Assembly (NCBI RefSeq): GCF_900142605.1
Contig: NZ_FRBL01000006.1
Coordinates: 372,001-436,000 of the forward strand
Length of the DNA stretch: 64,000 nucleotides
Source of the DNA: Chitinophaga jiangningensis
GTDB taxonomy: Bacteria > Bacteroidota > Bacteroidia > Chitinophagales > Chitinophagaceae
Reading direction: 5' to 3'
How positions within the stretch are numbered: position 1 is the first letter of the stretch; the number at the start of each line of letters is the position of its first letter. Positions 42,962 through 50,853 of the stretch are shown here, piece by piece. The notes under the pieces were generated by a model. The model was not told the DNA's origin. It worked only from the letters and a program-made list of their open reading frames with translations, and made no database searches. The position numbers and the translations under genes were made by a program.

Positions 42962-43954
42962 ATGAAAAAGATTTTAAACTACCTCTTCGAACATAAAACA
43001 TTCAGTCGCGAAGCCGCTAAGGAAATATTAACCAGTATCTCCAAAGGCATGTATAACGACAGCGAACTAGCTGCATTCATGACGGTTTTCCTCATGCGTT
43101 CCATCACTATCGATGAGCTGCTGGGTTTCCGCGATGCACTGCTGGAGCTCTGTATCCCGGTAAACCTGAACGGCTACAACGTACTGGACATCGTAGGTAC
43201 CGGCGGAGATGCAAAAAATACATTTAATATTTCTACCTTGTCGTGCTTTGTAGTGGCCGGCGCAGGTGCAAAAGTAGCCAAGCACGGTAACTACGGTGTA
43301 TCCTCCGTTAGTGGTGCCTCCAATCTCATGGAGTTGGTAGGATACAAATTCAAGAATGACGACAGCAAGCTGAAAGCTGAGCTGGAAGCTGCAGGCATCT
43401 GCTTCCTCCATGCACCACTGTTCCATCCTGCATTGAAAAATGTAGCTGGAATCCGCCGCCAGCTTGGTATTCGTACCTTCTTCAATATGCTGGGGCCACT
43501 CGTGAACCCGGCATTTGCACAGCACCAGCTGATAGGGGTATACAGCCTGGAAATGGCCCGCGTATACAACTACCTGTTCCAGCAAACTGATAAACAGTTT
43601 GTAATCGTGCATAGCCTGGATGGATACGATGAAATATCCCTCACTGCCGATACCAAGGTTATTACCAACAAAGGGGAGCAGGACTGGACACCGGAACACC
43701 TGGGCAAGCGTAAAGTGCATCCGGAGGACATCTATGGCGGCAATACACCGGAAGAAGCAGCTAAGATCTTTATGAAAATACTCAAAGGGGAAGGCACCTG
43801 GGCGCAAAACTCCGTAGTGTTTGCCAACGCAGCGATGGGATTGTATAGTCTGGGTACCTACAACACCTACGAGGATTGCTTTGCCGCCGCTGTGGAATCA
43901 CTGGAGTCCGGCAATGCATACAAATCTTTCCAGAACCTGATAGCATTACAATAA
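42962..43954 (+). CDS. trpD: Anthranilate phosphoribosyltransferase
   Basis: Transfers the phosphoribosyl group of PRPP to anthranilate. 330 residues. Motifs: LDIVGTGGDAKNTFNISTLS (PRPP loop, about 75-94), VAKHGNYGVSSVSGASNLMELVG (about 108-130) and GIRTFFNMLGPLVNPA (about 169-184). The substrate-binding sequence KHGNYGVSS differs from the common KHGNRSVSS, putting Tyr-Gly in place of Arg-Ser. It follows trpG by 54 bases and overlaps trpC by 1 base (TAATG). Confidence 0.95.
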   Translation: MKKILNYLFEHKTFSREAAKEILTSISKGMYNDSELAAFMTVFLMRSITIDELLGFRDALLELCIPVNLNGYNVLDIVGTGGDAKNTFNISTLSCFVVAGAGAKVAKHGNYGVSSVSGASNLMELVGYKFKNDDSKLKAELEAAGICFLHAPLFHPALKNVAGIRRQLGIRTFFNMLGPLVNPAFAQHQLIGVYSLEMARVYNYLFQQTDKQFVIVHSLDGYDEISLTADTKVITNKGEQDWTPEHLGKRKVHPEDIYGGNTPEEAAKIFMKILKGEGTWAQNSVVFANAAMGLYSLGTYNTYEDCFAAAVESLESGNAYKSFQNLIALQ

Positions 43955-44754
43955 TGAAAAATATCCTGGCAGAAATAGTTGCCCATAAGCATACGGAAGT
44001 AGCGGCCCGCAAAAAGGTACGCAGCACAACAGAACTGGAACAGGCACCCATGTTTGGAAGAGAAGGTCTTTCCCTCTGCCAGTTCCTGCGGATGCCGGAT
44101 AAAACCGGCATCATCGCGGAGTTCAAGCGCCGCTCGCCTTCTAAAGGACTGATCAACGGAAACGTAACGGTGCAGCAGGTAACAACTGCGTATACCCGTT
44201 ACGGTGCCTCCGGACTTTCCGTGCTTACCGATGAAAAGTTTTTTGGCGGTACTTCCGACGATCTGCAACAGGCACGCAGTTACAACCAGGTGCCTATCCT
44301 CCGTAAGGATTTTATTGTGGATGAATACCAGATTGTAGAAGCAAAAGCCATCGGTGCGGATGTGATCCTGCTAATTGCTGAATGCCTCGAAGCAGCTGAA
44401 GTAAAGCACCTTTCCACCTTTGCACACAACCTGGGGCTGGAAGTGCTGCTGGAAGTACACAGCGAATCGCAGCTGGAAAAGGTAAGCGAGCATGTAAACC
44501 TCGTAGGAGTTAACAACAGGGACCTGATTACCTTTCAGGTAGATTTTAACCGCTCCTGTGAGCTGGCTCCAAAGATACCTGCTGGTAAGCTAAAGGTGGC
44601 AGAAAGCGGGATTAATGATCCGGCGGCCATCGTAACACTCCAACAGGCCGGCTTTGAAGGCTTTCTCATCGGGGAGCACTTCATGCGTCAGGAAGATCCT
44701 GCTAGGGCGTTTGAGCAATTCGTTTCAACAATGAGATCATTGCAAAACAGGTAA
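43954..44754 (+). CDS. trpC: Indole-3-glycerol-phosphate synthase
   Basis: Ring closure of carboxyphenylamino-deoxyribulose phosphate. 266 residues, single-function (not fused to trpF). Motifs: IIAEFKRRSPSKGLIN with catalytic Lys (about 52-67), VLTDEKFFGG, PILRKDFIVDEYQI, LVGVNNRDL and VAESGI. The ATG at 43954 overlaps the trpD stop. After its stop comes a 280-bp structured gap before trpF. Confidence 0.95.
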   Translation: MKNILAEIVAHKHTEVAARKKVRSTTELEQAPMFGREGLSLCQFLRMPDKTGIIAEFKRRSPSKGLINGNVTVQQVTTAYTRYGASGLSVLTDEKFFGGTSDDLQQARSYNQVPILRKDFIVDEYQIVEAKAIGADVILLIAECLEAAEVKHLSTFAHNLGLEVLLEVHSESQLEKVSEHVNLVGVNNRDLITFQVDFNRSCELAPKIPAGKLKVAESGINDPAAIVTLQQAGFEGFLIGEHFMRQEDPARAFEQFVSTMRSLQNR

Positions 44755-44807
44755 GCGAAGGCGCGCTTCGCGCGCTTGCGGCTAATTACATAGTTCTTTT
44801 TTTATCA

Positions 44808-44982
44808 CGCAAAGCAGCAAAGCAGGTAAGCAGCAAAGATTTATGTTTTGTTGTTTAAAGGAATGGAGAAGGGCCTCCGGCCCTTCTCCATTCCGCCGCC
44901 GAAGGCGGCGGATAAATCGCTAATAATATCTGCAAACAACAAAAGGCAGGCCTTAGCTGCTTACCTGCTTTGCTGCTTTGCG
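44808..44982. repeat. 175-bp palindromic element inside the trp genes
   Basis: Perfect 27-bp inverted arms (44808-44834 and 44956-44982) made of CGCAAAG/CAGCAAAG-like units enclose an inner 11-bp inverted pair (44846-44856 with 44934-44944). In the centre are hairpins 44862-44892 (14-bp stem, TCC loop) and 44893-44911 (8-bp stem, GAA loop). A further hairpin GCGCGC-TTC-GCGCGC lies just upstream near 44761. The element occupies the trpC-trpF gap. Confidence 0.8.
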
Positions 44983-45033
44983 AGAAAAAAGATCGCACCT
45001 GATGCCAAAGGTATCCAACGAAAAACAAAACAG

Positions 45034-45675
45034 ATGCAAATAAAAGTTTGTGGCATAACAAAACTCAGCGACCTGCAAATGCTGGTAGAAAACAAGGTCG
45101 ACTTCGCCGGCTTCATCTTCTACGAGCGCTCGCCCCGCTTTGCCGGCAACCGCATCGATGCCCGCTCCGTACGTGAAACCACCGGTATCCTTAAAGTAGG
45201 CGTGTTCGTAAACGCTTCCATGGAACAGGTGCTAACCACCGTGGCTGACTATGCACTGGACCTGGTGCAGCTCCACGGGGATGAAACACCGGAGTTTTGC
45301 GCGGCGGTGCAAACAAAGGTGCCGGTGATAAAGGCATTTCGTATAGGCGCTAACGTAAACTGGGATAAGGATGTCAGTCCCTATCTCCCGGTTACAAAAT
45401 ATTTCCTGTTTGATACTGCCTCCGAAAAGGGCTACGGCGGTACAGGCGACCGCTTTAACTGGGAGCTGCTGCAGCAGTATCCCTATCAGCATCCTTTCCT
45501 GCTCAGCGGTGGCATTGCCCCCGGCCAGGAAGCGGAAATCAGCAGCCTGCATCTGCCCCAGCTGCTGGCGGTAGATATCAACAGCAAGTTTGAAGACAGT
45601 CCGGGTGTGAAAAATCCGGAAAAAGTAAGCGTATTTGTTGCCGGCCTTCGCAAAGCCCTGCAGCAGGTACTTTAA
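45034..45675 (+). CDS. trpF: Phosphoribosylanthranilate isomerase
   Basis: Amadori rearrangement step of tryptophan synthesis. 213 residues, stand-alone. Motifs: MQIKVCGITKLSD with catalytic Cys (residue 6), FYERSPRFAG, LVQLHGDETPEFC, LFDTASEKGYGGTGDRFNWELL with catalytic Asp, and LLSGGIAPG. The ATG at 45034 is the normal family start; longer in-frame extensions run through the palindromic element and are rejected. trpB follows 37 bases on. Confidence 0.95.
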   Translation: MQIKVCGITKLSDLQMLVENKVDFAGFIFYERSPRFAGNRIDARSVRETTGILKVGVFVNASMEQVLTTVADYALDLVQLHGDETPEFCAAVQTKVPVIKAFRIGANVNWDKDVSPYLPVTKYFLFDTASEKGYGGTGDRFNWELLQQYPYQHPFLLSGGIAPGQEAEISSLHLPQLLAVDINSKFEDSPGVKNPEKVSVFVAGLRKALQQVL

Positions 45676-45712
45676 GCAAACAAATATTTGTCAACATAAA
45701 AAATATTGTATC

Positions 45713-46921
45713 ATGGACATTGCGATAGATACGAGCAAATCCAGGTATCATGTGGATAAGAACGGCTATTACGGAAGATTTGGCGGTGCCTATATTCCCG
45801 AAATGCTCTATCCGAATGTGGAAGAATTACAGGAGCAATACATGAAAGTGCTGAGCGATCCCGGCTTCCAGGAAGAGTTTACGGATCTGCTGAAGAACTA
45901 CGTGGGACGCCCTTCACCGCTGTATTATGCCAAACGTTTATCCGCTAAATACGGCGCTAAAATCTACCTGAAAAGAGAAGACCTGAACCATACGGGTGCC
46001 CATAAGGTGAATAACACCATCGGGCAGATCCTGCTGGCGAAGCGACTCGGCAAAAGCCGCATCATCGCTGAAACCGGGGCGGGGCAGCATGGCGTGGCCA
46101 CTGCCACCGTTTGTGCCCTCATGGGCATGGAATGTGTGGTATACATGGGTGAAATCGACATCGAACGCCAGGCGCCTAACGTGGCCCGCATGAAAATGCT
46201 GGGAGCTACCGTGGTACCGGCTACCAGTGGAAGCAAAACCCTGAAGGATGCTACCAACGAGGCTATCCGCGACTGGATCAACAACCCGGTGGATACGCAT
46301 TATATCCTCGGTACAGCGGCCGGCCCGCATCCCTATCCTGATATGGTGGCTCGTTTTCAGTCGGTTATTAGTGAAGAGATAAAAAAGCAGCTGCTGGAAC
46401 AGGAAGGGCGTGAAAATCCGGATTATCTCGTTGCCTGTATTGGCGGAGGCAGTAATGCTGCCGGCACCTATTTCCACTACCTGGACGTTCCGGAAGTGAA
46501 AATTATCGCTGTAGAAGCCGGCGGTAAAGGTATTAACAGCGGCTTTTCCGCTGCCAGCACCAAACTGGGTAAAATCGGGATCATACATGCCAGCAAAACG
46601 CTGCTCATGCAAACCGATGACGGTCAGATCGTAGAGCCACACAGTATTTCCGCTGGGCTGGACTATCCCGGCATCGGGCCGATGCACGCACACCTGTACG
46701 AAACGGGGCGTGGTACCTTCCTTGATGCTACTGACGACGAAGCCCTGGCAGCCGGTTATGAACTGAGTCTGCTGGAAGGAATTATCCCCGCCATGGAGTC
46801 CGCTCATGCCCTGGCTAAACTGAAAGACCTGGACCTCAAGCCTGAAGATGTAGTGGTATTGTGCCTTTCAGGCCGCGGTGATAAGGATTTGAATACATAT
46901 ATCACCAACATGAAAAAGTAA
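45713..46921 (+). CDS. trpB: Tryptophan synthase beta chain
   Basis: PLP enzyme joining indole and serine. 402 residues. Motifs: NGYYGRFGGAYIPEMLYPN at the start, YLKREDLNHTGAHKVNNTIG with the PLP lysine (about 90-109), ETGAGQHGVATATVCALMG, CIGGGSNAAG (phosphate loop), and VVLCLSGRGDKDL at the end. The ATG at 45713 is chosen because the 26 residues added by an upstream start lie inside the end of trpF. trpA follows 4 bases later. Confidence 0.96.
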   Translation: MDIAIDTSKSRYHVDKNGYYGRFGGAYIPEMLYPNVEELQEQYMKVLSDPGFQEEFTDLLKNYVGRPSPLYYAKRLSAKYGAKIYLKREDLNHTGAHKVNNTIGQILLAKRLGKSRIIAETGAGQHGVATATVCALMGMECVVYMGEIDIERQAPNVARMKMLGATVVPATSGSKTLKDATNEAIRDWINNPVDTHYILGTAAGPHPYPDMVARFQSVISEEIKKQLLEQEGRENPDYLVACIGGGSNAAGTYFHYLDVPEVKIIAVEAGGKGINSGFSAASTKLGKIGIIHASKTLLMQTDDGQIVEPHSISAGLDYPGIGPMHAHLYETGRGTFLDATDDEALAAGYELSLLEGIIPAMESAHALAKLKDLDLKPEDVVVLCLSGRGDKDLNTYITNMKK

Positions 46922-46925
46922 AAGT

Positions 46926-47729
46926 ATGCAGAACCGTATAGATCAACTGTTTGCTTCTAAAAAGAAGGACATACTGAATATATATTGCACCGCAGGTTAT
47001 CCGGAGCCGGACAGCACCCTCACCATTATGAAAGCGCTGCAGGACAGCGGTGTGGACATCATTGAACTGGGCATGCCTTTCTCCGATCCGCTGGCCGATG
47101 GTCCGGTGATCCAGGACAGCAGCACCCGCGCACTGAAAAACGGGATGAGCCTCCACAAGCTGTTTGAACAGCTGGATGGCTTCCGGAAAGATATCCACGT
47201 ACCCGTGATCCTTATGGGCTACCTCAACCCAGTGCTGCAATACGGCGTGGAAGCTTTTCTGAAAAAATGTGCGGAAACAGGCATAGACGGATTAATTTTG
47301 CCGGACCTGCCGATGGCAGAATATGAGCAGGATTACAAGCACCTGTTTGAGCAATACAACCTGGACCTGATTTTCCTCGTGACACCGGAAACCAGCGATG
47401 CCAGAATCCGTAAAATAGATACCCTCAGCAGAGGATTCATTTATGCGGTTTCTTCCAGCTCCACCACCGGTAAGGACAAGGATATGGGTAACCAGGAGGC
47501 GTACTTTGAAAGACTCAAAAGCCTGCAGCTCAGCAATCCTGTGCTGATTGGTTTTGGTATTAAGGACAAGCCTACCTTTGATGCGGCGGCAGCCCATGCA
47601 AACGGCGCTATCATTGGTACCGCGTTTATCAGGGCGCTGGATAACAGTACAGATATTGTTGCAACTGTGAAAAACTTTGTAGGTAATATCCGCAACGGTA
47701 AAGCGGCAGAAGAACCAATTATATTATGA
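46926..47729 (+). CDS. trpA: Tryptophan synthase alpha chain
   Basis: Cleaves indole-3-glycerol phosphate to indole for TrpB. 267 residues. Motifs: YCTAGYPEPDSTLTIMKAL, IIELGMPFSDPLADGPVIQ with catalytic Glu and Asp (about 44-62), GLILPDLPMAEYEQ, FIYAVSSSSTTG and LIGFGIKDK. It is the last trp gene, but its stop overlaps the start of hisH by 4 bases (ATGA), so the distal his genes are translationally coupled to it. Confidence 0.96.
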   Translation: MQNRIDQLFASKKKDILNIYCTAGYPEPDSTLTIMKALQDSGVDIIELGMPFSDPLADGPVIQDSSTRALKNGMSLHKLFEQLDGFRKDIHVPVILMGYLNPVLQYGVEAFLKKCAETGIDGLILPDLPMAEYEQDYKHLFEQYNLDLIFLVTPETSDARIRKIDTLSRGFIYAVSSSSTTGKDKDMGNQEAYFERLKSLQLSNPVLIGFGIKDKPTFDAAAAHANGAIIGTAFIRALDNSTDIVATVKNFVGNIRNGKAAEEPIIL

Positions 47730-48319
47730 AAACAGTTATTGTAAAATATAACGCTGGTAATATACGCTCCGTGCAATTTGCACTGGAGCGTATAGGCGTA
47801 AACGGTATTGTTACGGATAATGTGGAAGAGATTCGTGCAGCCGATAAGGTGATATTCCCGGGAGTGGGCGAAGCCAGCACGGCCATGGCCTACCTGAAGG
47901 AGCGCAGGCTGGACCAGGTGATCAAAGACCTGAAGCAGCCAGTGCTGGGTATTTGCCTTGGCATGCAGCTGATGTGTAAGCACTCCGAGGAAAATGATAC
48001 TGAATGCCTCGGCATTTTCGACAGCAATGTGAAAAAGTTTGAGTCGCCGGTTGCCAATCTGCTGAAAATACCGCAGATAGGCTGGAACAACATCACCAAC
48101 CTGCACAGCGTGCTGTTTGAACATGTACCGGAGAACAGCTACATGTATTTTGTGCACAGCTATTATGCGGCGCTGGGAGCGGATACCGTTGCTATAACCA
48201 ACTATGTGATTAATTACACTTCCGCCCTGCAGAAAGATAATTTCTATGGTGTGCAGTTTCACCCGGAGAAATCGGCTGCCGCAGGTTCCCGTATCATTGA
48301 AAATTTCCTGAACATATAG
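47726..48319 (+). CDS. hisH: Imidazole glycerol phosphate synthase glutaminase subunit
   Basis: Glutamine amidotransferase of 197 residues that feeds ammonia to HisF. Motifs: KYNAGNIRSVQFALERIG at the start, IFPGVGEASTAMAYL (oxyanion strand), LGICLGMQLMCKHSEE with catalytic Cys near 80, YFVHSYYA and GVQFHPEKSAAAGS with His and Glu. It overlaps trpA by 4 bases and touches the next gene by 1 base. It resumes the his pathway after the seven trp genes. Confidence 0.95.
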   Translation: MKTVIVKYNAGNIRSVQFALERIGVNGIVTDNVEEIRAADKVIFPGVGEASTAMAYLKERRLDQVIKDLKQPVLGICLGMQLMCKHSEENDTECLGIFDSNVKKFESPVANLLKIPQIGWNNITNLHSVLFEHVPENSYMYFVHSYYAALGADTVAITNYVINYTSALQKDNFYGVQFHPEKSAAAGSRIIENFLNI

Positions 48320-48321
48320 TG

Positions 48322-49461
48322 ATGAATATTCAACGTATCAGTGCAGCAGATACATTGCAGCTACGCAGAGACGTACTTTACCCGAACGAATCGCTACAGG
48401 CGGTGAAGGTAGATGGCGACGACGACGGGCTGCATTTTGGGGTTTATGAAGGGACACAACTGGTAACAGTTGTTTCGTTGTTTTTACAGGGGCCTGAAGC
48501 GCAGTTCCGCAAGCTGGCCACCCATCCCGGTTGTCAGGGCCGTGGTTACGGAAAAGCTATCCTCGCGCACCTGACTGATTTTTGTCGCGCACAGGGCGTT
48601 AAAACACTCTGGTGTAATGCCCGCAATACTGCCGTTTCTTTTTATGAGAAACTGGGCTATCGCACCGTAGGTGATTACTTTACAAAGCAGGGGATCGTAT
48701 TTGTGAAAATGCAGATTCCTATCGAAAGCAAGATCATGCCATCATTCGAAATAATTCCAGCCATTGACATTATCGATGGCAAATGCGTGCGATTAACGCA
48801 GGGCGATTACAACCAGCAAAAAGTATATAATGAGCATCCGCTGGAAGTAGCAAAAGAGTTTGAAGCACTGGGCGTAAAACGCCTGCACCTGGTAGATCTG
48901 GACGGCGCTAAAAAAGGCGCGGTGGTAAACTGGAAGGTGCTGGAAAATATTGCCGGTAAAACTTCGCTGGTGACCGACTTTGGTGGCGGCATCAAAACGG
49001 AGAAAGACCTGCAGATTGTATTTGAAAGCGGTGCAGCCCTGGCTACCATCGGTAGTGTGGCAGCCAAAGAACCTGAGTTGTTTTTCACCTGGGTAAAGCA
49101 ATACGGCCCGGAAAAAATTTTCCTCGGGGCGGATGTGAAGGAAGAGAAAATCGCTGTAGGCGGATGGCTGGAAACTACGGGTTTATCCGTATATGATTTC
49201 CTGGCGAGCAATATTGCCCAGGGGGTACATCATATTTTCTGTACAGATATTGCTAAAGATGGCCTGTTGCAGGGTCCAAGCGTGGACCTGTACAAAAAGA
49301 TCCTGGCGCAGTTCAGGGGCATTAACTTTGTGGCCAGCGGCGGCGTGAGTAACATCGACGATGTGGCGGTGCTGAAGGAAATTGGCTGTAGCGGCGTTAT
49401 CATTGGTAAGGCTATCTACGAAGGAAAAATTTCCATGGCAGAATTAAAAACATTCCTCTAA
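48322..49461 (+). CDS. hisA: GNAT acetyltransferase fused to HisA isomerase
   Basis: A continuous 379-residue frame with two domains. Residues 1-136 are a GNAT N-acetyltransferase with the acetyl-CoA loop RKLATHPGCQGRGYGKAILA and the C-terminal NARNTAVSFYEKLGYRTVG. Residues 139-379, starting at an internal Met (48736), are complete HisA, the isomerase that opens ProFAR: FEIIPAIDIIDGKCVRLTQGD, VTDFGGGIKTEKD, FCTDIAKDG and VASGGVSNIDD. No stop separates the domains; the linker is about PIESKI. The ATG at 48322 follows the hisH stop; the GTG at 48319 is an alternative. HisA is normally stand-alone. An internal start at 48736 could also release free HisA. Confidence 0.9.
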   Translation: MNIQRISAADTLQLRRDVLYPNESLQAVKVDGDDDGLHFGVYEGTQLVTVVSLFLQGPEAQFRKLATHPGCQGRGYGKAILAHLTDFCRAQGVKTLWCNARNTAVSFYEKLGYRTVGDYFTKQGIVFVKMQIPIESKIMPSFEIIPAIDIIDGKCVRLTQGDYNQQKVYNEHPLEVAKEFEALGVKRLHLVDLDGAKKGAVVNWKVLENIAGKTSLVTDFGGGIKTEKDLQIVFESGAALATIGSVAAKEPELFFTWVKQYGPEKIFLGADVKEEKIAVGGWLETTGLSVYDFLASNIAQGVHHIFCTDIAKDGLLQGPSVDLYKKILAQFRGINFVASGGVSNIDDVAVLKEIGCSGVIIGKAIYEGKISMAELKTFL

Positions 49462-49472
49462 AAGATCATTTT

Positions 49473-50228
49473 ATGCTGACCAAAAGAATCATACCCTGTC
49501 TGGATATTAAAGACGGCAGGACGGTGAAGGGGATTAACTTTGAGAACATCCGCGATGCAGGTGATCCTATTGAGTTAGGAGCGCTGTATGCTGAGCAGGG
49601 CGCCGATGAGCTGGTGTTTCTGGATATAACGGCAACGAACGAACGCCGTAAAACCTTATCGGCACTGGTGACTGAGATAGCCCGCCACGTAAACATTCCG
49701 TTTACTGTAGGTGGTGGTATTTCCAGTGTGGATGATGTGAGCGTGCTGCTGCAGTCCGGCGCAGATAAAATTTCAGTAAATACTTCTGCATTCAAAAATC
49801 CGGGACTGGTGGATGAGTTATCGCGGCAATTTGGGAGTCAGTGTATTGTACTGGCCATTGATACCCGTTTTGAGGGCGATGACTGGTATGTGTACCTGAA
49901 CGGCGGCCGTGTAAAAACCGAAGTGAAAGCATACGATTGGGCGAAGGAAGCGGTGGAGCGTGGCGCAGGTGAGATCCTGTTAACCTCCATGAACAACGAC
50001 GGTACCAGGCAGGGCTTTGCACTGGATATTACCGGTAAGTTGGCGCAAAACCTGAATGTGCCGGTGATAGCCTCCGGAGGCGCAGGTACGATGGAGCATT
50101 TTGTGGATGTGTTCCAGACTGCCCAGGCTGATGCAGCGCTGGCAGCAAGTATATTCCACTATAAAGAGATAGAAATTCCGGCGCTGAAGAATTTCCTCTA
50201 TCAAAAGAACATTAACATGCGTTTCTAA
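49473..50228 (+). CDS. hisF: Imidazole glycerol phosphate synthase cyclase subunit
   Basis: TIM-barrel cyclase of 251 residues that works with HisH. Motifs: LTKRIIPCLDIKDGRTVKGI with catalytic Asp (residue 11), ELVFLDITATNERR, FTVGGGISSVDD (phosphate site), DKISVNTSAF, LLTSMNNDGTRQGFALD with the second catalytic Asp (about 130 and 176 regions) and IASGGAGTMEHF. Starts 11 bases after the hisA fusion gene. Confidence 0.96.
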   Translation: MLTKRIIPCLDIKDGRTVKGINFENIRDAGDPIELGALYAEQGADELVFLDITATNERRKTLSALVTEIARHVNIPFTVGGGISSVDDVSVLLQSGADKISVNTSAFKNPGLVDELSRQFGSQCIVLAIDTRFEGDDWYVYLNGGRVKTEVKAYDWAKEAVERGAGEILLTSMNNDGTRQGFALDITGKLAQNLNVPVIASGGAGTMEHFVDVFQTAQADAALAASIFHYKEIEIPALKNFLYQKNINMRF

Positions 50229-50237
50229 TAATCATTT

Positions 50238-50831
50238 ATGCAGATAGATTTTAAAAAATCCCCCGATGGCCTCGTTCCTGCTGTAATCCAGGACGCAGCA
50301 ACTCAGAAAGTGCTGATGCTGGGATACATGAACCAGGAGTCGCTCGATAAAACCTTACAGGAAAAGAAAGTGACGTTTTATAGTCGTTCCAAACAGCGGC
50401 TGTGGACCAAAGGAGAGGAAAGCGGTAATTTCCTGCTGGTGCAGGATGTGAAGGTGGACTGCGATGCGGATACCCTGCTGATCAAGGTGAACCCGGTAGG
50501 CCCGGTATGCCATACCGGTGCGGATACCTGCTGGGAGGAGAGTAATGTGAGCAACGATTTCCTGTTTGAGCTCGAAGGCATCATTACCGATCGTTTAAAC
50601 AACCCTTCTGAAAATTCCTATACCAGTAAGCTGTTTGCCCGTGGAATCAATAAAGTGGCGCAAAAGGTGGGCGAGGAAGCCGTTGAAGTAGTGATTGAGG
50701 CAAAAGATAACAACAATGACTTATTTTTGAATGAATCTGCCGACTTGTTGTTTCATTACCTGATCCTTTTACAGGCTAAAGGCTTCACACTCAGTGATGT
50801 AATAGCAGTGCTGAAACAAAGGCATAAATAG
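50238..50831 (+). CDS. hisIE: Bifunctional phosphoribosyl-AMP cyclohydrolase / phosphoribosyl-ATP pyrophosphatase
   Basis: Second and third steps of histidine synthesis in one 197-residue protein. The HisI part (about 1-105) has LMLGYMNQESLDKTL, FYSRSKQRLWTKGEESGN and the zinc-binding DCDADTLL and GPVCHTGADTCW. The HisE part (about 110-197) has YTSKLFARGINKVAQKVGEEAVEVVIEA, typical of all-helical MazG-like pyrophosphatases. It closes the array 9 bases after hisF. A thioredoxin-fold gene follows 22 bases on and may be read through. Confidence 0.95.
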   Translation: MQIDFKKSPDGLVPAVIQDAATQKVLMLGYMNQESLDKTLQEKKVTFYSRSKQRLWTKGEESGNFLLVQDVKVDCDADTLLIKVNPVGPVCHTGADTCWEESNVSNDFLFELEGIITDRLNNPSENSYTSKLFARGINKVAQKVGEEAVEVVIEAKDNNNDLFLNESADLLFHYLILLQAKGFTLSDVIAVLKQRHK

Positions 50832-50853
50832 TTATATTTATAAAAAATAATTT

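Noticed and set aside
44808..44982. Element as an insertion sequence or CRISPR-like array
   Set aside because: It has inverted arms but no transposase frame, no clear target duplication and no regular direct repeats with spacers.
44848..45033. N-terminal extension of trpF
   Set aside because: It runs through the palindromic element; the conserved TrpF start MQIKVCGIT is at 45034.
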